Shown here: positions 42,432 through 54,497 of the stretch, one piece after another
How the letters are laid out: each line of letters begins with the position of its first letter
Numbering within the stretch: position 1 is the first letter of the stretch
Source of the DNA: Madurella fahalii
Lineage: Eukaryota > Ascomycota > Sordariomycetes > Sordariales
NCBI GenBank assembly: GCA_029876055.1
Contig: CM056879.1
Coordinates: 1,860,001 to 1,924,000, forward strand
Direction: 5' to 3'
DNA length: 64,000 nucleotides
Made by a program: the position numbers and the translations under genes
Notes under the pieces: model-generated
Databases searched by the model: none
What the model was told of the DNA's origin: nothing
What the model saw: the letters and a program-made list of their open reading frames with translations, nothing else

Positions 42432-45400
42432 TTACTCCTTGTTGTAGACCTCAGCCTCCTCGCACTCCATCCGATGCTTCCTCCAGTCCTTCTTCTGACA
42501 CTCGGGCGAACAATACGCCACCTCCAGACACCGCATGCACTTCTTCAGCTTGACCCCTCCTTCCCCACCATCCCTCTTCCCGCAGTTCCTACACGCCTTG
42601 AGCTTGGCAGCAACGCCCTTGCCTGCACCCTCGGTTTCATTCTCTTCCTCGTCGGCAGCGGCGGGGTCCACCAGCTCCTCCACAAAGCCGGACGCGTACA
42701 CGGGGCTGATGGCCACGCGCGTGGCGAACCTCGCCGCGGCGTCCCACTCGGGGAGGGGGATGAACTCGGGTGGCAGCCGGCCCTGGCCGCAGGCGCACAG
42801 CAGCTGCTCGCCCATGGCCAGGCTGAGCGGGACGCGGCCGCGGCGGGCGTACTCGCACGCGGCCGGGTCGTGAGCCCAGGTGCGGCAGCGCTCGGCCAGC
42901 GCGGGGAGCGTCCTCTTCCAGAGGGCCAGCTCGGCGTCGTCGACGGTGAGCGCGCAGCACTCGAGCGTGCGCAGCAGCAGGAGGAAACCCTCCAGCTCGC
43001 CCGAGCCGATCAGCGCGTTGGTCAGCGGCAGCACGGCCGCGTCGAGCACCGCGCTCCCTTCGGCGCCGTCCAGGCGGATCGCGCTGACGAACAGGAGCAT
43101 GTGGATGCCCCCGTTGTCCGGCTGCGTCAGCGAGAAGAGGCCCGTCTGCCCCCCCTGCAGGCCCGACGCGAGCATGAAGATGGTGAAGAGGGACTCTTTG
43201 AAGTTGAGCCGCGCTGACGAGCTGAGGCCCACCGTGTTCGCCGCCGCGGCTTCCTCGCGGAGGCGGCGCTCGCGCGTGGTGAAGCCTAGCGAGGTCAAGG
43301 TCGTGAGGAAGTGGATGTGGGGTTTGTCGTCGAGGGCGAGAATGGGGAGGCTGTCGAGGTTGAGGTGGGGGATGTTGAGCGTCGCCGGGATGTTGGAAGG
43401 TTCGGCCAGCGTGGTGGGAAACATGAAATCGTCAAGGAGTGAGCTCCCGGGCTTCGCGAGCGGTGCGACCACTTCAATGAAGCATGACTTGCGCGCGATG
43501 CGCGTCTTGCTGCCGTCCTTGCTGACAGGGGCTGGGAATGTGAGAGGCAGCACGAGGGTCTTTTTGCCAAAGACAATGTCGATGGTGAATGGGGACGACT
43601 GTTGGAGTCCGATTGCCACCTTCTCGTCCAGCAATCTCTTGCCCTCCTCTGATACGATGTCGATATGTCCCGTGATTGTGACAATATCCCCGGAGCTATT
43701 GTCGAAATCGGCCGAAAAAGTCGGTCCTGGTGTCGACATGTTCTCGGGACCAGTCTGCGCCGGTCGCGGATCTCGGAACTTGTCTAGGTCAATGTAAAGA
43801 CCGGATTGGCCCGGCTGCTGTTTTGTTATGAAGACATGATGTTGATCTCGGAACGGCGCCTGGAAGATCACACGCTTCTCGCCCAGCTCACTGTCAAAGA
43901 GTATCAATGGCGTCCGGACCAGGTAAAGGCCGACGTCGGTATCCCAGTAGAGGTTGTCGATGAGTGCCGACAGTACGTTGAACGAGACAATCATGGGCGA
44001 CGATCCGTTCCAGCCCTCTTTATCGTCCTCCACGATCAGAGTATAGCCGTCTTCGTCGTGAGAACCGCGTGTGGTGACAGTGCCGAATGAAATTTGAATG
44101 TCCAAATCCGCAGCCTCCATGCTCGACGCGATCCCCACACGGGCTTCCATCGGGATACAAGTAGAGAGCGACTGCTCGGTGACGCGCTTCATCACCGTCT
44201 TCCACCGATCAGCGGGGACAACCAAGGTAACGGCAACGACAGATGGAATATCAGCCCACTTCCGGAATCCGACCGGTTGCCTATTTGGATTCTTTGACAG
44301 CAAATTCTTCGCCCAGTTCGACGGGTCTTGCGGCGTGAGCCGATGGGTCAGTTCGAAGGCGAGCGAGGGGAGGTGTAGTTGAGAGGATCTGTTATTGGTC
44401 TTGACTGCCATGGTGAGGAGGTCGGAACAGACCAGGCGAGGGTCAACCTCTAACGGTTCGCATAGGGCCTTGAGGAATGCCGCGAAGCTTCCGCAATGGT
44501 ACCGTAAATCCGGGGTCTGCTCGACCACCAACATGCCGGATCTAACTGTCATAAAGGTCGACGCTTCATCCTCAAACATGTTGCCATACATCTTGTAGGC
44601 CAAAAGCGCAAGGTCTGGCGCTTTGACGAGCAACTTTGTCATCTGTGGCTGCCGACCTGACATGTGTCTGCTGTGCTTCCATGCCACCCTAGGCTGGAAA
44701 CCAGGGCTCGCGGGATTTAAGTCGTCATGTGGGGTGTCGTCGACTACCACGATCCCTCTCGTGGGCGACTGCGTCTTGGCATTGGTCCAATACTCGGCGG
44801 GTATAAGGCCAAGAAGGGTTGAAACAGTTGCCGTATACCCGTGGAGCAAATCCTCGAATGCTAGCGGCTTGCCTTCAACGGTCGTCCGGCGCAGGGTATG
44901 AGTGTAGAGGGCTGCGAATGGCACGTCTTTCATCAAAGGCCTGGCTGAAACTAGCAAGTTCAATACGCCGGTCCGGTCCGAAAGGGTCGAGGTGTCGATA
45001 ACATCAAATTGCTTTGGAGCTTTGGCTCCCACGCCGTATTCGCAGTCTGCCAGACTCAGCACGTCGAAGCCGGTCTCGCGTCGATAACGGTGAGCGCATT
45101 TCTCGCCCGTTCTCAAGCAATGACGCAGAGTGTAGCAGAGCGTGAAACAGTCTGCTGCGATGAAGCGCACCGTGGTTCTAGGTACTGCATCCCGGAACGC
45201 ATTGATCCACTCCTTGAACTGTAGCTGCGCCATCTCAAACAACTTGATCTTCACGTCGGCGTCCCCAGCCTTCTGCTCATCCAACCGAAGAGGGGACAGT
45301 TCAGTTAGCTTTGCCGCAGCAGCGGCCAGATGGAAACTCAGAAGCGGATCTGTCGGGTACTTGAGCATCGACGGACCGTTCAGTGGCACTGCAAACACCG

Positions 45401-46192
45401 GATTCGGGAACATCGGGTCCATCTGTGCTACAGGAGCCCTGCATGAAGGCGGCGGAGGCCTGGAAAAACCGGTCTCCCAATGCTGGTTGGTGCCTTCGAA
45501 AAGGTCCTTGGCGAGAGCCTCCGATAGAGGCGAGCATGACCGCGCAGTAACTCCCTTCGCACGCCGCGCCACCGCCTCTCTTGATCTCGACTCCTTCAAC
45601 CTCGCCTCGAAGTTGTTTTGGTAATCATCCGTGTCTTTGCTACGGACAGCATCGGCATACTTCGCCCATGCTTGATGAACCATGGAGAGCGTCGACTCAT
45701 CGCCGAAGCGAAGGCTAGCGCCATAGGAGCTTGCGTGCCAGTCTTGCAATGTTCTCGACAGGCCGAGCAGCTTCCTCGCCTGTACACCGACGAGTTGAAT
45801 GTCAGTCTCGTCGAGATAGAAGTGGTAGTAGACATTCCAGAGCTGGGCCAGCGAGGCCGACTCGTTCCCGTCGAGAATGAGGGTCAAAAGCAGGATATTT
45901 CGCGCTGGGCCGATGTTAATGTTGCCTGATTCAATGATAGGATGTGACGATTGCTGGGTGATGCCTTACCGATGACGTTTTCATTGACATCGCAAGCAGT
46001 GAAATCAATCTTACGCTGGGGGAATCCTCGCTCAGCATACAAGGTGTACAGGATGTGGCGCAAATCTGCGCATCCCAGTAGCAGGATATCGGCGTCAACT
46101 CCTTGTGGCAGATCCTGGGTGAGGCTAACAGCCGGGATCCCGCTGCCCGGCGAGAATGGCGCCAAGAGGGCGATGGGTGTCGGCATGTGCAT
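42432..46192 (-). CDS. MYND zinc-finger protein with N-terminal DUF4470-like domain
   Basis: Two exons: 46192-45970 and 45904-42432, 65-nt intron (GTAAGG donor, GGCCCAG end), 1231 residues. ATG 46192, with a second ATG two codons later. The N-terminus is DUF4470-like: a Pro-rich start and ADILLLGCADLRHILYTLY, then FTACDVNENVIG, with the joint giving ARNILLLTLILDG. The long middle part has no named domain. The MYND finger at the C-terminus (about 1180-1225) is complete: C-x2-C, C-x2-C, YC-x3-C, H-x3-C (CRNCGKRDG...KKCMRCLEVAYCSPECQKKDW). MYND fingers mediate protein contacts. Many such proteins exist in filamentous fungi; the function of this one is unknown. Confidence 0.82.
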
Positions 46193-47492
46193 TTCGCCGG
46201 CTTTGCTTGTTCCTGTTCACAGCAAAAGTATGAAGGAACCGTGATTTGTGCTGTGTTTTTAGAGCAAGATCAACATGTTGGTAGTCGGTCGCTTGCTGTC
46301 GTTGTTGAAGTTCAAGGTAGGATTTCCCGTCTTTGCTCCCGTCAGGTCGCTGAGATAAATGTTGAAGCCAGGCAGGAGCGGGATCTCGGAGTGCGTATAC
46401 GGTTCTCGCACGGTGTACATGTACTCCTGGGGATTGATTATCTCGACACTCACGGGTGAATTTGTGCTGGCTGAATATTCGGTAGAGTCCGGAGGATTGA
46501 GTCCTCCTCCAACGCGGGTGCAGGTACTTCAACTAATTAACGCTAGCATTTGAAAAGTAACGAATATGGAGTATATCCTCTTCTCTTCTTCGTCTGGGCT
46601 GAAACCAGGGAGTTTAGAGGTAATTAATTACCTAACGATAACGATGATACTGCAAAAAGTTCACGCAAGACGGGCTCAGAATACACAGCTTAAGATAGGC
46701 TCAGTGGGTAGACAAGGCTTATTAGCTCATACCAAATTTTTCACGACCTGACGCACCCATAGATTCAAAAGACCCAGCCATGACATGCATTCCCGCTCCC
46801 CAAGCTAAAATCCAAACCATTCAAAAATAGAGAACCGGTAGGGCAGATGCGAGGGCACCGGACGACTGCAGTTCACAAAGCGCCAATCCTCCTACATCGC
46901 ATCCATCATGAGTCCTCCCGCTGAAATGAAGTGACAAAAGAAATGAGGATGACAAAGCAAAATCCCTCCAAGCAGAAACCCCATCTGTCCCATCCACTGC
47001 ATGTCATGCTTCCCCCAAACCGCTTCACCCATTACCCAACACCCCAAAAGGATACCCAGTACCTAATTGTACACTGCCACAAAAGCAACCTAGGAGTACA
47101 CAATCCCCATTGAGAATCCGTTCATAACCTTCGTAAGGAGTCCGGAGGGTGGTAGCTGGGGCCCTTGGGTGCTGCCTCCTCGAAGAGATCCTCTGCCTGC
47201 CAAGTACCAGCGGGTATAGTAGTGCCAGCAGTAGCGGCATCATGGGATTCGGGCATCCAGACAAAAGAAATAGGAAACGAGAGAAAGACCGGCCCCACAA
47301 TAAGAAGAGTCCCCGAAATATAAAATAGAGAAAGAACAAGTGGCAAGTCGCGTCGACAGACAGGCCCATGACCCAAGACACCCAAACCCCCTCCAGATCT
47401 AACCCTGGCCGGAAGAGCAAAGAACAGCCAATGAAGCAAGCAACAAACTAACCAAAGCAAGCGAGCAAAGCAAGCAAGCAAGCACGCAATCC
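46193..47492. other. Intergenic, 1.3 kb
   Basis: Promoter of the MYND gene and 3' UTR of the C2H2 factor. No ORF with a motif. Nothing else seen. Confidence 0.45.
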
Positions 47493-50168
47493 TCAAGAGG
47501 TCCCGAAGAAGACATCCTCTCCGTTCGTAAACATACTCACGGCCGCGTCAAAATCCTCGTCATACTTGCCCAACAGCATGCCCGGGTGGTGGTGATGGTG
47601 ATGGTGGTGATGGTCCAGCGGCACCAGGCCCTCGTGGTCGGCGAACTGCAGCAGCATGTCATTGTCGTGCATGGCCGCCGCCACCAGACCGCCGCCGCCA
47701 GGGCCCATGCACGACGCGGCTCCCGAGCCGCCGCTACTGCAGTCGATGGAACCGACGGCCGCATGCGCCGCCACCGTGGTGCCCAGGCCGATGCTCGTGT
47801 CCGAGATGCCGCTGCTGTTGGGGTCGCCGCCGAGGTCGAAGAACTTGGCGCTGGTGCCCGTCGGCGGCGGGGAGCTGCTCGACGAGAGCTCGGGCGGGGT
47901 GCCGGGGAGGTGGGTGTAGTGGCTGGCGACGCTCTTGGCGGGGGAGGCGGGGTTGTGGAGGTCGGCGGCGGCGGCGGCGGCGGTGGTGTGCTGGCTGGTG
48001 CTGCTCGCGGTCGCGGGCCGGGAGATGTGCGACGCGTGGCTGTAGTTGCTCATGGCCGAGGGGGAGACGTGGTTCGCGGGCGACAGGGCGGCGCCGAAGA
48101 CGCCGGCCAGGGTCCCGCTGATGGTGGTGGGCATCGGCGCGCTCGAGACGCCCAGGCTGGTGGGGTTCATGGTGGCCGCCGAGGTCGGGATCGACGACAG
48201 GGCCACGTCCAGGATGTCCGGGAACTGGTCCTCGTCCATGAGCCCGTCGAACCCGTTCCGCGGCGAGTTTGCCGCCGAGCTGTCCGAGCACCCGGACTGG
48301 CTGCTTACCGAGCTGACCGAGTTGAGCCGGTTCTTGCGCCGTGTCCGCTCGCTCTTCTCGCGCCGCTCCTCCATATCGGGCCGGATCTTCTTCGGCCTTC
48401 CCCGCTTGACCACTTTCCTCACGATGCCGTCGAACGCGCCGATGCACATGCCTCGCTGGCGATGGCGCGTCAGCGCGTCGTGGCGGGCAAAGCTGTTGCC
48501 GCACTCGCAAGGGTAGGGCTTGATGCCCGTGTGGATCTTGGCGTGCCGCTTGAGGTCGTGCTGGCGGACGAAGCACTTCTTACACGTAGGGCACTGGTAC
48601 TGGCGGTCGTTTAGGTGAGTTTGGACGTGGCTCTTGATGTTCTCCTTGCGGCCGAAGCGCTTGTGGCAGTTTTCGTACAGACACTCCCACTTCCCGTCGG
48701 ACGGGTCTGGCCCCTGGATAAAGGCGGCGATGTCGTCGAGTGTTACTCCCGTCTCGGTCTTGGTCTCCTCGATGTTGATATCGGCAATGCTGGCCGCGCT
48801 GGTGATGGAGGCGATAGAGTCGGTCCGCCGGTGTGGTGAGCTGCGCCGCGATGGCGTCTTGCTGCCTGGGCTTGCTGCACCTGTGGGGAGGACCGTGTTC
48901 TGGGAGTCGGAATCCGCTGGGGGATGGAGGTTTGGCTTGTTGTCGAATGCGCTGTGTGGCCTAGCTAGCATGTGAGCCATTGGGCCGGCGGAAGCGCCGT
49001 CGAACGCGCGTTCAATCTTGACGAATTCGGCACTGATGTTGCGCATGTTCATGAACTCTGGTGTGCTGAGGCCCTGGTTCATCAGCCCAACGGGCATCGT
49101 ATTTGCACGCGGCGGAGTCTGAATCATGGCCTCTGCTTGCTGCCGTAGTTCCTGGAAAATGCCCGAGTTACGATTTCCGGGCTTGTTGCCACGGATAGGC
49201 TTAATCGTCTCCTCCATGGACTCGTCGTAGTCTTCGGAAAACCGGTTCGCGGGTTGCAGGGGCGTTGTTTCGTCCCTGATCGGTTGCTGGTGCGGGTTGT
49301 CCACCGGAGTTTGAGGGAAGCACCCTATGTAACCACCATCAGTGTACCATTCCTTCGCGGCCGCCGGGGTTCCTGGGGAATCTTGCGCACCATTGACAAT
49401 CTGGTTTGCGGGTGTGCATGGTCTTTGTGTCGAGACATCCCCATTTCCCAAAGCTTCGAACCTGGCAACCTTCTCCATGATGCCGCCGCTTATCCTCCTC
49501 GATGCGCGGCGTGACTGGGTGCTCGCAGTTTCGCTCTCGGAGATCCAACCCTGGCCTGTGCTCGCCGGGCTAGAGTCGGGGAAGGTCATGAATGTTGGCG
49601 TGGACAGGGCGCTGTCGGAGCCGAAGAATTCAAAGTCTCTTGAACCGTCCAAACCGTTGACGAAATTTGTCTGATTCTTGATGATGTCGATGGCTCCTAT
49701 GTAGGACTCGAATGAGAGTCCTGCCATATCCGCCATCTGCGCTCTTCCCGAGAGTGGGTTGGCAAAGCGTTGGTGTTGGGGTGTGACGTGAGGCGACAGC
49801 AGGTAGGCATCGTTGTCGTCATTGTAGGTAGGCTGGCCAGGGCCCGGGCGTGCTGTGCGTTGCTGCTGCGCTTCTCGCAGTATATGCTGTGGCGGCGTTG
49901 CTAATCCTGGGTTAGTTGCCGGGATACTCACCGTCGTGTAGTCCTGCCGTGTTGTCGTGGTTGCGGATGTCGGGGTGAGTTGTTGTCGTCTCGTGTCCAG
50001 GCTGAGGCCTCGTCGGTGGGACATGTGTGATCTTTGTTGGGGCTGAAAGGAGGGCAGGGGCGCAATCCTCACTGCTTCGAACGCCGATGGCGTCGAGTTC
50101 TGCCGCCGGTGTTGATGGTGACGTTGGCGCGAGTGAAGCCCGCTCGCGGGGGGCGGGTTGGACAGCAT
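47493..50168 (-). CDS. C2H2 zinc-finger transcription factor, Swi5/Ace2-like
   Basis: 891 residues from ATG 50168; the same frame stays open to 50345 without an ATG, so an extra upstream exon is possible. The first ~500 residues are disordered with Ser/Pro sites. Three fingers lie around residues 545-630: KWECLYENCHKRF...H-x3-H, YQCPTCKKCFVRQHDLKRH, then a short YPCECGNSFARHDALTRH finger with CxC and a final Cys, the Swi5/Ace2 arrangement. A basic KRGRPKKIRP (AT-hook-like) follows. The C-terminus has a nine-histidine run and an acidic end (YDEDFDAAVSMF). Yeast and Candida relatives control daughter-cell-specific and cell-separation genes; in moulds, morphogenesis roles are reported. No intron inside. 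Direct targets are unknown. Confidence 0.85.
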   Translation of the reverse strand: MLSNPPPASGLHSRQRHHQHRRQNSTPSAFEAVRIAPLPSFQPQQRSHMSHRRGLSLDTRRQQLTPTSATTTTRQDYTTVSIPATNPGLATPPQHILREAQQQRTARPGPGQPTYNDDNDAYLLSPHVTPQHQRFANPLSGRAQMADMAGLSFESYIGAIDIIKNQTNFVNGLDGSRDFEFFGSDSALSTPTFMTFPDSSPASTGQGWISESETASTQSRRASRRISGGIMEKVARFEALGNGDVSTQRPCTPANQIVNGAQDSPGTPAAAKEWYTDGGYIGCFPQTPVDNPHQQPIRDETTPLQPANRFSEDYDESMEETIKPIRGNKPGNRNSGIFQELRQQAEAMIQTPPRANTMPVGLMNQGLSTPEFMNMRNISAEFVKIERAFDGASAGPMAHMLARPHSAFDNKPNLHPPADSDSQNTVLPTGAASPGSKTPSRRSSPHRRTDSIASITSAASIADINIEETKTETGVTLDDIAAFIQGPDPSDGKWECLYENCHKRFGRKENIKSHVQTHLNDRQYQCPTCKKCFVRQHDLKRHAKIHTGIKPYPCECGNSFARHDALTRHRQRGMCIGAFDGIVRKVVKRGRPKKIRPDMEERREKSERTRRKNRLNSVSSVSSQSGCSDSSAANSPRNGFDGLMDEDQFPDILDVALSSIPTSAATMNPTSLGVSSAPMPTTISGTLAGVFGAALSPANHVSPSAMSNYSHASHISRPATASSTSQHTTAAAAAADLHNPASPAKSVASHYTHLPGTPPELSSSSSPPPTGTSAKFFDLGGDPNSSGISDTSIGLGTTVAAHAAVGSIDCSSGGSGAASCMGPGGGGLVAAAMHDNDMLLQFADHEGLVPLDHHHHHHHHHPGMLLGKYDEDFDAAVSMFTNGEDVFFGTS

Positions 50169-52635
50169 TGATAATGCAGAGTTGAGCTCGGAGAGGTTCT
50201 TTCTATGTTGTCGGTGTTGCTGCTGCCGCACTCTCAGAGCGCTGGCCGATGTGGTTCCGAGACTGTATCCCCCATGTCTGTCAGTTCGCCGTTCTCTTGT
50301 TCCCGCTTTACCATTGGTATGGATGGAGCGCACCTCACGCAGCACAAGCCAGGCGGCCGGGCGAGACGAGTTGGCTTGGTTCTGCCCAGTGAGTGGCGGA
50401 CCTACACGTCTTTTGGATTATTGGAGCGGTGCCTTATCCAGGCGAGCTGGCGGTGGTTGTGTAGTCTTTGGGTTGGAGATGGGTCCCCGGGGATAAGAGG
50501 GAGTGCTCGAGGTACTGCTTTGCTGGTAAAAGTTTCTCGAGTCTGAAAATGCTGGGCACTAGCAGACAATGAAGCAGAAGTATGGAGAATGGACTTTGGT
50601 TGCCCTGCTGGGATGTTGGAGGCTGCGGACGACCCTGATCGTTGCAGCGCTGCTTTGTTTTCTTGCGACGGCTCAGACGGTTGCCAGCGGCAACCAACCG
50701 GATGGCTGTTGGCTCGATGGGATTGGGGCCTTTCATTGGCGCGCACAACCAAAGTGGCACCACTTCTTGGCAGCCTCTGGATACGGCGACCCCACCAACC
50801 AGATCCCTCGGTCACGTCACTGAGGATCAGCCTGAGCGCGTTGCTACGCTGCAACTTCCGGCCAGCGAGCCACTGTCCATCATTTTCCTCAGGCTGCCGC
50901 CCGGCCTAAATCCCGAATCGAGCTGATACGCTATCTCTGCGTCGGCTGCTTGCTGTTTTCATGCTAACTTGCCGCTGCCCTCGGCGACAAAGCATTCGCC
51001 CGATCAATCGTATGGCTGCTAGTCCCATTTTTCCTTGACAATTGCCGATTGGCTCCAAAGCCCACGCAATCTGGCGTCGTGCTACCGTTTCGTCTCTGGG
51101 GTGTTTGGTCTAGCTGGACAATATATTTTTGTTGTTTTCTCACGCTTCCGCGAGTTACGGCTGTTGCGATCCTGTCTATCTGGCAACGGCTACTTTTTGC
51201 GAGTCCTGACTTTGGTTTTGGAGTACCCTAGTTGCGTCTGTCATAAGCGCTGAGAGAGTCAGACGGTCGCGAGGCGCGGCCCACACAATAAACGGCCGGA
51301 TTTGGCGACGGCCCATGCCCATGTTCTCTGTTTGGATCTTCGGGATAGGAGGAAAAAAAAAAAAAAAAAAAATCCTTTGTCCACGTCAGCCGAGGAGTAA
51401 GCCGCGTTCTATCGGGGGGTGGGATTTGCCCTTAGGATCCTGATGTATGAGAAGTGAAGTCGACAAGACTAGTTCACAACTCAATACACGTTCAGGAAAA
51501 TCCATTCATCTGCCCAGTGTACAATATCGTCCTCCTCTGTAATCAAGGATGTCCACTAATTATTCGAGAAACCCGTGCGTTCCAGCGGCAACAAACTGAT
51601 TACTTTCACTTCTGGCGCCAAGGCAAAGGGGACCACTACGACCCACGAGCGCGCAAAGATGCTATCTTGAGGATATCATTCCCCGCCAAGGGCAAATGGC
51701 CCGGTTTTGAGCGGACTGAAGGTAAGGTACAACGTAGACCAGGTTCTGGAACATGGCCGGCGCGACCATGACCAAGGGGTTGGTAATGGAGGCGAACAAG
51801 CGTAAAGATACGCATGGTGGTGGCTGGGTTCAGATTTGTCAAGAATCTCGGTTGGGGCGGGCGCGGCGTGGCGAGTGTCTTGGAGGGGAAATGATGCAGA
51901 AGGAAGGGTGAAGGTGGTGTGCAAGATGGATTTGCACAAGCAGTATGGGTGCAATCGCCAATGAAATTGAGGCGCACTTGGTGAGTTAGATTCCTCTTGG
52001 GTAATCCCACAACAGTGGGACGGCGGCTAATAATTGTTGATGATTTTAAGAGAATTGCAGCGGAGAGGCACGTTATACAGCGAGTAGTTCTGAGAGGAAA
52101 TTCCGGGCAATTAGGGAAGATGCAGAGTACGGACGCCTTCCTTGGGTTCGTGGAATCAAGCTCGGGAGGGATAGGCCTGCCGATAGAACAAAGACGCTCA
52201 GACCCGACGGGCATATCCAAGGGATCTCAAGTATTGCACAGGGAACAAGTGGCTGAAGAAATGCGAATCGATATACGGGAAGAGCTTGATGTTGAATAGA
52301 GGGTTTTGTTTACTTAGTTCATGCGCCGTGGAAGGTTCGACGATCACATCGGAAAGGTGGCCGTTTCCGGCACGCGGTTCCCGGATCTGGTACTGTGGCA
52401 GGTGTTCGATTGCCGTAGGTTGTCGTTCAACCTTAATAGTGCTGGGCATGGACTGATCAATGTAATAGTATTCCGCGCCGTCATCTTCCTGGCGTACCCG
52501 AATGCGTTCCAACCCGTCGGTTCTTATCCCAAGACGGAGAATCTCCCGCATATTAACGAGTCATGCGGTGGATTCCCGCCATTGACATCGCACTGCAATC
52601 AGGATGCGATCTGCACTTTGACATTGATCCCCTGA
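50169..52635. other. Long upstream region, no supported gene
   Basis: Likely contains the extended 5' UTR and promoter of the zinc-finger gene. A run of about 20 A lies at 51353-51372. A minus-strand frame at 52776-52198 is open apart from one TGA at 52561-52563 (see findings). Other ORFs, including a signal-peptide-like one at 50569, have no support. Confidence 0.4.
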
Positions 52636-53533
52636 ATGGCGCATCTCCTGGCTGTGAACCCGATAGTAACAATGACTGACTTGGATGTAGTATTGGCTGG
52701 GGACTTTGATCCAAATGGCCATCATCTGGTACCACTCGTCAAGGTATATATTACGCATTACTAAACCCCAGATCAAGCTGGCTGAGACGTTACTAAATTG
52801 CTGGTCTAGGGCTTATGGTCTTTGGCGGTGGATACAGACACAAAGTGTAAGAAGACCACATTAGCACCAAAAAGCTCAGATCTACCCTATTGCTTTACCG
52901 CGCAGATATGATACTTGGAGAGCCAGGAGCCGGGGCAAGACATTGAAGGATCTTCACTCCAGTAACAGACCCACCAATTCCTCTCGGAACTCAACAATTC
53001 AGCGGGGAGTGGGACTATGTCAACAACACCCTCAATCGGCCGGCTGGCAAACGGCAGGCAACTTCACCTGGTGAGCAAACCTTAACTAAATCGGCCTGGC
53101 AAGCCTTTCACTACCTGCTTCATCCTTCTCCCCTCCCGTTCCGCACAAACTGTACTACTGACCGGATAGAACAGATCATGTGGTCTATGATCACTCTCTC
53201 AGATCCCAAATACCCGCTGGTGGTAGAAGAAGTTGAGCTCGCCGGCCCCGACGGCACCGTCAGCAGGGAGTGGAACCTACGGTGGCTACGTCCTCAATCC
53301 CAAGTTCCTCGCACGTTGACGTCGAGCTCCGGAATCTCGTTGCCCTATGTCGGTTGAAGCTTAAAGGTCCCGGTATGGCGTACCGGACGAGCCCGGGAAA
53401 TCCACTCGTTGGTGAGGCGGAGGCGGAGGCGAGGAGGCAGATGAATAGGATCGCCGGGACTCGCCGCCTGGCGGCGACGCGAGTCTCGATGAATAAGTGG
53501 GCACCGGAGTTTATGAGGGATTTGTTTGGCTGA
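52636..53533 (+). pseudogene. Unrecognised decayed or multi-exon gene
   Basis: Several protein-like segments follow each other on the plus strand. From ATG 52636, 36 codons end in DFDPNGHHLVPLVK; a good intron 52744-52809 (GTATAT...CTAG) leads to GLWSLAVDTDTKCKKTT. Then comes QQFSGEWDYVNNTLNRPAGK, an intron starting GTGAGC with a CTGAC branch and ending in GGATAG, and EQIMWSMITLSDPKYPLVVE. The last part (LVALCRLKL, ARRQMNRIAGTRR, MNKWAPEFMRDLFG) is in another frame, and no convincing intron bridges the change. This suggests either frameshifts in a dying gene or splice sites I could not see. No domain is recognised. Confidence 0.35.
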
Positions 53534-54497
53534 TTTGGGGGAAGTTGGGTAGAGAGGGAGAAAGGGTTGGGCGGATGGTTGGGTATGCGCTGTGGGTCAA
53601 ACGGCCGTATCGGGCGCCGGCGGTGTTAGTGGGATCGGTGCAGGGTTCGAAAACCTATCGTTTAGCCATGCGCTCCCGTTTCCCCTTGGGATACACGGTA
53701 CGAACGGCTCGGGCGATCGGTCGAACAAGTTGGTCTTCCATATAGACAGCGAGGGCTGGCTCGACTCGGACTGGCTCTAATCGGACTGGCTCGACTCGGG
53801 CCCGAAGTTAAAAATTCGGGTCAGCTTGGGAGGGGGCACAGGAGGTGTGGCCGCATCGGCCATGACGCCTCACGGCCTCAATGGAACGCTATGCAAGGGG
53901 ATCACAAATCATACTAAACAAAACTTCCGTTGATCCCAGGCGGGAGCCCATTACCCTACTTGTCCGAGCCAGGACCCTTCTCCGAGCTGGCGCCGGGCTG
54001 ACGAGAACCACGGTCCCGGATTACCAGGTTCCCTGCGCTTACATTCCAATATCTCCGAGAGCTCTGCACCTCATGTGGGCTAGGCTTGGATGGCGTGCAT
54101 TTGCACATCCCAGCTTTCAAGCGGAGCATATTATTACGCGCGCCAGGCGCCAACGGCCTGGAACGGTGCCGGACTCACAGCGGGGTACCCCGCTGCCCCG
54201 CTGTCGACTGTCCGGCGCTTCCCCTCCCCACTCCGAAATGGATCCGGACTACCGCGATGCGTGAAACTCGCAGCCGTTTAGGCCCAAGGCATGCAGTCCC
54301 GAGGCTCGCGGCCTGATTCACCCAGGTTGGGATAAGAATAAGAGGAAATGGATTCCCCTGCCTTCTGTGCGTATTTCTTGCCTGCTTCCGTTCTTCGTTC
54401 CTGACACTGGACCGCCTCGGATCTGTTTGCCCAGACGTGCATACCCCCTGACTTTAAGATACCCATTCTCATACAACTTTTCCAACAATCATCCAAA
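53534..54497. other. Intergenic
   Basis: Contains a short imperfect repeat near 53755-53800 (GGCTCGACTCGGACTGGCTC and a similar second copy). The right part is the SDR promoter. No gene seen. Confidence 0.4.

Noticed and set aside
47586..48614. 342-codon plus-strand ORF
   Set aside because: Antisense of the zinc-finger factor; Gly/Arg/Val-rich with no motif.
50569..50823. Signal-peptide-like small ORF on the plus strand
   Set aside because: A hydrophobic start (LIVAALLCFLATAQTVASG) is present, but the rest has no cysteine pattern, the region is the upstream sequence of the minus-strand zinc-finger gene, and other frames are equally open.
53645..53662. B-box-like GGGTTCGAAAACC
   Set aside because: No A box at the right distance and no cloverleaf pairing.
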